Positions 53,212-57,217 of a stretch of DNA of 57,217 nucleotides are shown here, in pieces. The stretch covers positions 1 to 57,217 of the forward strand of contig JAQXOT010000025.1 of NCBI GenBank assembly GCA_029099845.1, given 5' to 3'. The notes below the pieces were generated by a model. The model did no database searches and was not told where the DNA came from. It saw nothing but the letters and a program-made list of their open reading frames with translations. Source of the DNA: a bacterium. Its GTDB lineage: Bacteria > Bacillota_I > Bacilli_A > RF39 > UBA660. The stretch's first letter is position 1, and every line of letters starts with the position of its first letter. The position numbers were made by a program, and so were the translations under genes.

Positions 53212-53837
53212 TGAAAGTTAGTGCATCTTTTTTAAGTAGTAAGGATTTAGTAAGAGATTTGCGTTGTTTAAACGAGACTGATGTTGATTATATTCATGTT
53301 GATATTATGGATGGTAAATTTGTTAAGAATAAAACTATGCCTTTTAGAGAGATGAGAAATATTTACAAATATACATCAAAAAGGTTAGATGTTCATTTAA
53401 TGGTAGATGATCCTATTTCTTATATTCCGTTGTATGCTGAACTTAACACAGAATTTATTACAATACATGTTGAAATTGATACAGATATTGAAGAGTGTTT
53501 AAAAATGATTCATAGTTATTCGATTAAAACAGGTTTAGCAATCAAGCCAAATACTAAAGTTAATGAGTTAATACCATATTTGCCATTTGTTGATATGATT
53601 TTAATAATGAGTGTTGAACCTGGATGTGGGGGACAATCTTTTATTCCGGAAACAAAAGAAAAAATTGCCGAAGTTCGTGACTTACTTGCAGTTTATCAGT
53701 CTAAGGCTCTTATTAGTGTTGATGGGGGTATTAATAATTTAACTTGTAGTAATTGTGGTAAAGCAGATATTTTAGTAGCTGGTAGTTATATAATTAATAG
53801 TGATAATTTTCAAGAAAAAATAACTAGTTTACGATAG
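53211..53837 (+). CDS. rpe: Ribulose-phosphate 3-epimerase
   Basis: This is a 208-residue TIM-barrel enzyme of the pentose phosphate pathway that interconverts ribulose 5-phosphate and xylulose 5-phosphate. It has VDIMDGKFV, LDVHLMVDDP, SVEPGCGGQSF and the phosphate-binding DGGIN and AGSYI motifs. The start overlaps the rsgA stop by one base, in the standard order rsgA-rpe. Confidence 0.95.
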   Translation: MKVSASFLSSKDLVRDLRCLNETDVDYIHVDIMDGKFVKNKTMPFREMRNIYKYTSKRLDVHLMVDDPISYIPLYAELNTEFITIHVEIDTDIEECLKMIHSYSIKTGLAIKPNTKVNELIPYLPFVDMILIMSVEPGCGGQSFIPETKEKIAEVRDLLAVYQSKALISVDGGINNLTCSNCGKADILVAGSYIINSDNFQEKITSLR

Positions 53838-53876
53838 GTGTTTATGTTATAATGTATTTTAAGGTAGGTGTCTAGT

Positions 53877-54941
53877 GTGAATCAAGAAAATAAACCTAAT
53901 GGTCAACAAAATGTTACTAATGTACTAGTTAATAATGCTAATAATGCTAATAGTGTTACTAATGTTAATAATGTTAGCAATACTAATAATATTTCTGCAA
54001 CTAATACATCTAATGTAGCTAGTGGTGTTAATAGTGCTAGTACTTTTGGTGGTGCTGCGATGGGATATGTTAGTAATGGTTCTTTTAATAATGTTAATAA
54101 TATGTCTGCTAATCAAAATAATAATGGAGTTGTACAAGCTGATACTGTTGGATTTAATCCAACAAATTTAAATAATTCAAATTCGACTACACCAGGACAA
54201 GAGATAGTGGATGATAAGAGTAAGGAACAAGTAACTCAAGAAAAAAATGAACATCCTCATGAAGTTACGGAAGTACTTTCTTCGTCATTTGCTAATCAGA
54301 ACAAAGTTAATTTATTAACTCCTGAGCAAAAGGATGAATTAAATAAAAAAAGAGAAGAAGCAATGCGAGAAAAGGAAAACTATCAACCTGCTCCAGTTAG
54401 TAAGTTTAAGATGGTTATGTCTGGAATATTTATTATTGTGTTATTGTTGGTAGTATTGTTTTTACCAGAAATAAATAGTTTTATTTTAACGATATCAAAT
54501 AAGAGTTCGGAAGAAGAAACTGTTATTACTACTGGTACTTTAAAATGTACTGATGATTTGGTTGATGAAAAATATAATATTAGTTATGATTATGAATTCC
54601 AATTTACTGATAGTCAATTAGGTAAATTAACTTATATTGAGACAACTGTTGGTGATAAGATTATTGATGCTGATGATTTGAATGCTAAACTAGAAAAATG
54701 TAATAATTTAAAAAATATGGTAGCTGGTTTAAATGGTATTAAAGTAATGTGCAGTTTATCTGATGGTACTTTTACTAGGGAACAAGTTTTTGACTATGGT
54801 ATACTTGATGTTTCTTCTGTTACTACAGCTTATATGGAAGCTGGGGGCGAATATCCTGGCGAATTTAGTAATGAAGCTAATATTGATTCAATTGAAAAAA
54901 ATATGAAGGCAGCTGGCCGTATGTGTGAAAGATATCACTAA
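53877..54941 (+). CDS. Asn/Ser-rich membrane protein, unknown
   Basis: This is a 354-residue protein. The first 150 residues are a low-complexity Asn/Val/Ser/Ala-rich stretch, then a charged helix, one membrane helix (about 180-202) and a small external domain with four Cys. GTG 53877 follows AGGTAGG at normal spacing, so it is preferred over GTG 53868. TATAAT at 53848-53853 is a likely promoter. The tail of the transcript is a hairpin that also affects the next gene. I do not recognise the external domain. Confidence 0.7.
   Translation: MNQENKPNGQQNVTNVLVNNANNANSVTNVNNVSNTNNISATNTSNVASGVNSASTFGGAAMGYVSNGSFNNVNNMSANQNNNGVVQADTVGFNPTNLNNSNSTTPGQEIVDDKSKEQVTQEKNEHPHEVTEVLSSSFANQNKVNLLTPEQKDELNKKREEAMREKENYQPAPVSKFKMVMSGIFIIVLLLVVLFLPEINSFILTISNKSSEEETVITTGTLKCTDDLVDEKYNISYDYEFQFTDSQLGKLTYIETTVGDKIIDADDLNAKLEKCNNLKNMVAGLNGIKVMCSLSDGTFTREQVFDYGILDVSSVTTAYMEAGGEYPGEFSNEANIDSIEKNMKAAGRMCERYH
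53928..54125 (+). repeat. AAT-rich low-complexity coding repeat
   Basis: Imperfect repeats of AATAATGCT and AATGTTAATA-like units encode the Asn-rich region of the preceding entry. This is a likely site for slippage or length variation. Confidence 0.6.
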
Positions 54942-54965
54942 TTGCCAATTTATGTAAAATGTTGT

Positions 54966-55010
54966 AAACTTCCTGTAAATATGTTAGTCTCTTATTTACG
55001 GGGAGTTTTT
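54966..55010 (+). terminator. Terminator-like hairpin that contains the ribosome binding site of the next gene
   Basis: AAACTTCCTGTAAAT (54966-54980) pairs with ATTTACGGGGAGTTT (54994-55008) in a 15-bp stem with two G-T pairs, followed by T residues. GGGGAG at 55000-55005, the only good Shine-Dalgarno for ATG 55013, lies in the right arm. The element can end the upstream transcript and would block translation of the downstream gene on read-through RNA. Confidence 0.7.
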
Positions 55011-55012
55011 GT

Positions 55013-55525
55013 ATGAAATATTATTTTATATTAATTTTGATAAATTTATTTTTTAAATTTTTTTGTGGAAAAAATGATTTGGACTATGTATATGTTAATA
55101 AAGAAATATTAAATAATGAAAGTTTTGTTTCAAATTATGTCTTACTTGATACGCTGGAGGAATCAATAAATGCTGAAGTTTTGGATGTATCTGTTGGTAA
55201 ACTTAGTAGGTATGGTCCGGATTGTATTGGCTGTAGTGGTTATTTAGCTCATGGCGAATATGTTTTAGATGGAACAATTTATTACAGTGATTTGAATTAT
55301 GGCCAAGTTAGAATTTTGGCGGCTGATCCTAGTTATCCTTTTGGTAGTATTATTAGAGTTTGTACTGATAATGACGATTTTTTGGCAATAGTTTTGGATC
55401 GAGGTGGAGCGATAGGCTTTGGAAAAGTTGCTTTATTTGATTTGTTATATTCATCAGAATACTTAGCAAATATTGATGGTGTTTCTTATAATACAACGTT
55501 TGAAGTTTTGAGGTATGGTTTTTAA
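55013..55525 (+). CDS. 3D-domain (double-psi beta-barrel) exported protein
   Basis: This is a 170-residue protein with an N-terminal hydrophobic helix (about 4-19) as signal or anchor. The C-terminal 110 residues match a 3D domain: ILAADPSYPFGSIIRV, IVLDRGGAIGFGK and the final LFDLLY supply the three Asp that name the domain. This domain occurs in peptidoglycan-cleaving enzymes such as MltA and Sps-like proteins. It is Cys-containing (CIGC). Translation would need opening of the hairpin over its ribosome binding site. Confidence 0.75.
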   Translation: MKYYFILILINLFFKFFCGKNDLDYVYVNKEILNNESFVSNYVLLDTLEESINAEVLDVSVGKLSRYGPDCIGCSGYLAHGEYVLDGTIYYSDLNYGQVRILAADPSYPFGSIIRVCTDNDDFLAIVLDRGGAIGFGKVALFDLLYSSEYLANIDGVSYNTTFEVLRYGF

Positions 55526-55535
55526 GGCATATTAG

Positions 55536-55544
55536 TGATATAAT
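55536..55544 (+). promoter_or_regulatory. Extended -10 promoter for the WG-repeat gene
   Basis: TGATATAAT lies 26 bases before ATG 55571. Confidence 0.5.
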
Positions 55545-55570
55545 TTTAATAGGATTGGAGAATTGATTTT

Positions 55571-57001
55571 ATGAATAAAAAGATTCAAACTAAAACTATA
55601 TGTTTATTTGTTACGTTAGGGATCATTTTAATTGCTTTTGGATTGTTTACTTATTATAAGTTAAAAGATGACAAAACCGCTAGCCAAGAAAAGAATGATG
55701 GCTATGTATTGAAAGAGATTAAGTATGATAATAATTTATTTTATTCAGCAGTTTATGAAGATAAATATTTATATTCTGCTTATTATAACAGGATTTATGA
55801 TTTTCAAGGGAATCTGTTGATTGATGGAACTGATAGAGAAAAATTAAGTTATAAAAGTGGCTATATTATTTTAGATAATAATATATATGATATGACTGGT
55901 GATTTAATATTTGATGGTAGTAATTATGATGAAATTACTTATATTAACAATTATGTTGTTGTTAAGAAAAATGGAATGAGCGGTGTTGCTACAATTACTG
56001 GTGATATTGTTATCCCTTTGGATTATAATTATGTTTCTGTTGAATCTAAAAATTGTGCCATTGTATCTAAAAAAAATTCATTAAATAAAGATATTTTTTA
56101 TGTTTATGATTTAAATCATAATAAAAATTATGGGCCATATATTTTTGCTTTATATGTAAATGATGAGTTAGTTGTTACCAACAAATATGAAATAGATAGT
56201 ATTGAAAAAATTGGGACTTCATTAAATCCCAATTTAATGAGTACATATGTGATTAATTTAAATACTTCTAAAGAAATATTGAAAGATTCGGCTAATTCGT
56301 ATGCTGTTTTAGATAGTTATGCTTCTAATTACATGATTGCAGGTATTTTTTTAGATAAATATAGTGTAGGTGTTTTTGATAGTAATTTTAAGACATATAT
56401 AAATTTTGAATATGACGATATCAAAAATATTGATGATAAGTTTTTACTATTAAAGAAGGGTAATAATTTTAAACTAGTAAATGAAAAAGGTAAGGAAATT
56501 TTAGATGATACTATGGTTTTAAATTTATATATAGAAAATGATAGTATTGTTGTTGTTAAGGATAATTGTTATTACTATTATGATTTTAATGGTAATTTGA
56601 TATATGAAACTGATTCTTTAAGCAAAATATTCTATCTTAATGATAATAAGTATTTAATCGATAATGGTTCTGATGAGTGTAAATATTTTTATTTATCTAG
56701 TAGTAAATATATCAGCAAAGAATTAGCATATTCATATTGTGCTAATCCTAGTTCAAGTTATTTAACCAGCGATGGAATTTTATATGATAATGACTTAAAA
56801 AAGTTATTTGATTTTGATTATACTAGTGGAAAGAACTTTAATAATTATTTTGTTTTGGAATTAAGTGATAGTAATTATATTATTGTTGATTCAAAGGGGA
56901 ATAGAATAGTTAATAAGAAATTTATTGGATATACTATTTTAGAAGACGGTATTATTGTCGAAGACAGTAAGCATATTAAATATTATTTTAATTATGAGTA
57001 G
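55571..57001 (+). CDS. Membrane-anchored WG-repeat-like protein
   Basis: This is a 476-residue protein with a basic N-terminus, one membrane helix (about 9-29) and a long external beta-rich domain of repeated short strands. GVATITGDIVIPLDYNYVSV is a good WG-type repeat; others are looser, such as GVFDSNFKTYINFEYDDIKNI and FKLVNEKGKEIL. The function is unknown; WG-repeat proteins are usually surface or binding proteins. It stands 14 bases before a pilin-like gene and may belong to the same transcript. Confidence 0.75.
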   Translation: MNKKIQTKTICLFVTLGIILIAFGLFTYYKLKDDKTASQEKNDGYVLKEIKYDNNLFYSAVYEDKYLYSAYYNRIYDFQGNLLIDGTDREKLSYKSGYIILDNNIYDMTGDLIFDGSNYDEITYINNYVVVKKNGMSGVATITGDIVIPLDYNYVSVESKNCAIVSKKNSLNKDIFYVYDLNHNKNYGPYIFALYVNDELVVTNKYEIDSIEKIGTSLNPNLMSTYVINLNTSKEILKDSANSYAVLDSYASNYMIAGIFLDKYSVGVFDSNFKTYINFEYDDIKNIDDKFLLLKKGNNFKLVNEKGKEILDDTMVLNLYIENDSIVVVKDNCYYYYDFNGNLIYETDSLSKIFYLNDNKYLIDNGSDECKYFYLSSSKYISKELAYSYCANPSSSYLTSDGILYDNDLKKLFDFDYTSGKNFNNYFVLELSDSNYIIVDSKGNRIVNKKFIGYTILEDGIIVEDSKHIKYYFNYE

Positions 57002-57015
57002 GGAGGAATTTGACT

Positions 57016-57217
57016 ATGAAAAATAATAAAGGTTTTTCACTTGTCGAACTTTTAGCGGCAGTTGTTATTTTAGGACTACTTAGTACCATAGCGATTGTTA
57101 GTGTTAGTGCAATTTTAAATAAAGCTGAAAAAAATCATTATGATACACAACAAAAAAATATTGTAATGGCGGCACAAAGTTATGCACAAGATAATAGGAA
57201 TATTTTGCCTAAAGAAA
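57016..57217 (+). CDS. Type IV pilin-like protein, 3' end outside the window
   Basis: The frame starts at ATG 57016 behind GGGAGG and is cut by the window edge after 67 codons. The N-terminus has the class III leader KNNKGFSLVELLAAVVILGLL: cleavage after Gly6 would leave Phe as the methylated first residue, with Glu5 of the mature protein conserved. It is a prepilin or ComG-type pseudopilin, so pilus or competence genes may follow beyond the window. Confidence 0.9.
   Translation, partial: MKNNKGFSLVELLAAVVILGLLSTIAIVSVSAILNKAEKNHYDTQQKNIVMAAQSYAQDNRNILPKE

Noticed and set aside
53928-54010. CRISPR-like repeat array
   Set aside because: The units are short imperfect triplet-based repeats inside a coding frame, without constant spacers or cas genes.
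53925-54137. Minus-strand frame opposite the Asn-rich repeat
   Set aside because: It is a shadow of the low-complexity AAT/GTT repeat and has no start signals.

Overview
The window is AT-rich chromosomal DNA of a low-GC Gram-positive bacterium in the Bacillota, most likely an uncultured, compact-genome relative of the Bacilli. The evidence is strong AGGAGG-type ribosome binding sites, TTGACA/TATAAT promoters, a T-box leader before serS, PrsA, YdjGHI, RicA and KhpA homologues, and gene orders shared with Bacillus subtilis (miaB-ricA-cotE; priA-fmt-rlmN-prpC-prkC-rsgA-rpe; uppS-cdsA-rseP). The genetic code is the standard one: TGA ends several intact genes and TGG encodes Trp. CotE, SpoVS, two YjcZ-like microproteins and a CotD-like fragment indicate a spore-former or the descendant of one.

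Layout. 1-2560: right end of a probable mobile element (serine recombinase and NERD-domain protein) abutting the 3' part of a CotD-like spore-coat gene. 2758-5169: rpoZ, recX and a membrane protein. 5182-9052: prsA, two YjcZ-like microproteins, a HIT protein and two unknown genes. 9379-14183: a complete SUF iron-sulfur operon (sufC-sufD-sufS-sufU-unknown-sufB) with an unusually short SufD. 14345-17778: ssb, an anchored C39-like peptidase, a GNAT acetyltransferase and a nucleoside phosphorylase. 17837-20340: a thioester-domain surface protein with a sortase signal, its sortase and a membrane protein. 20370-25054: cell-wall enzymes (VanY-like and SxxK DD-carboxypeptidases, SGNH hydrolase, VanW) and spoVS. 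25154-27902: a zinc-ribbon membrane protein and T-box-controlled serS. 28195-31302: ydjG-ydjH-ydjI-like envelope module. 31406-35516: CPBP protease, ankyrin protein and a large helical-repeat protein. 35620-38679: miaB, ricA, an inverted zinc-phospholipase-like gene and cotE. 38809-39915: mnmA interrupted by an in-frame TGA. 39999-45503: rpsP, khpA, uppS, cdsA, rseP and priA. 45545-53837: fmt, rlmN, prpC, prkC, rsgA and rpe, with unknown genes where def and rsmB lie in B. subtilis. 53877-57217: Asn-rich membrane protein, 3D-domain protein, WG-repeat protein and the start of a type IV pilin-like gene.

The items most worth following are: the element/cotD junction, a possible developmentally excised element; the mnmA nonsense codon; the thioester adhesin whose partner sortase lacks the usual active-site Arg; two hairpins that bury the only visible Shine-Dalgarno of the next gene; the unknown SUF-operon protein; and the unknown genes replacing def and rsmB, one with a weak ADP-ribosyltransferase-like pattern. 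I saw no rRNA, tRNA or CRISPR array.
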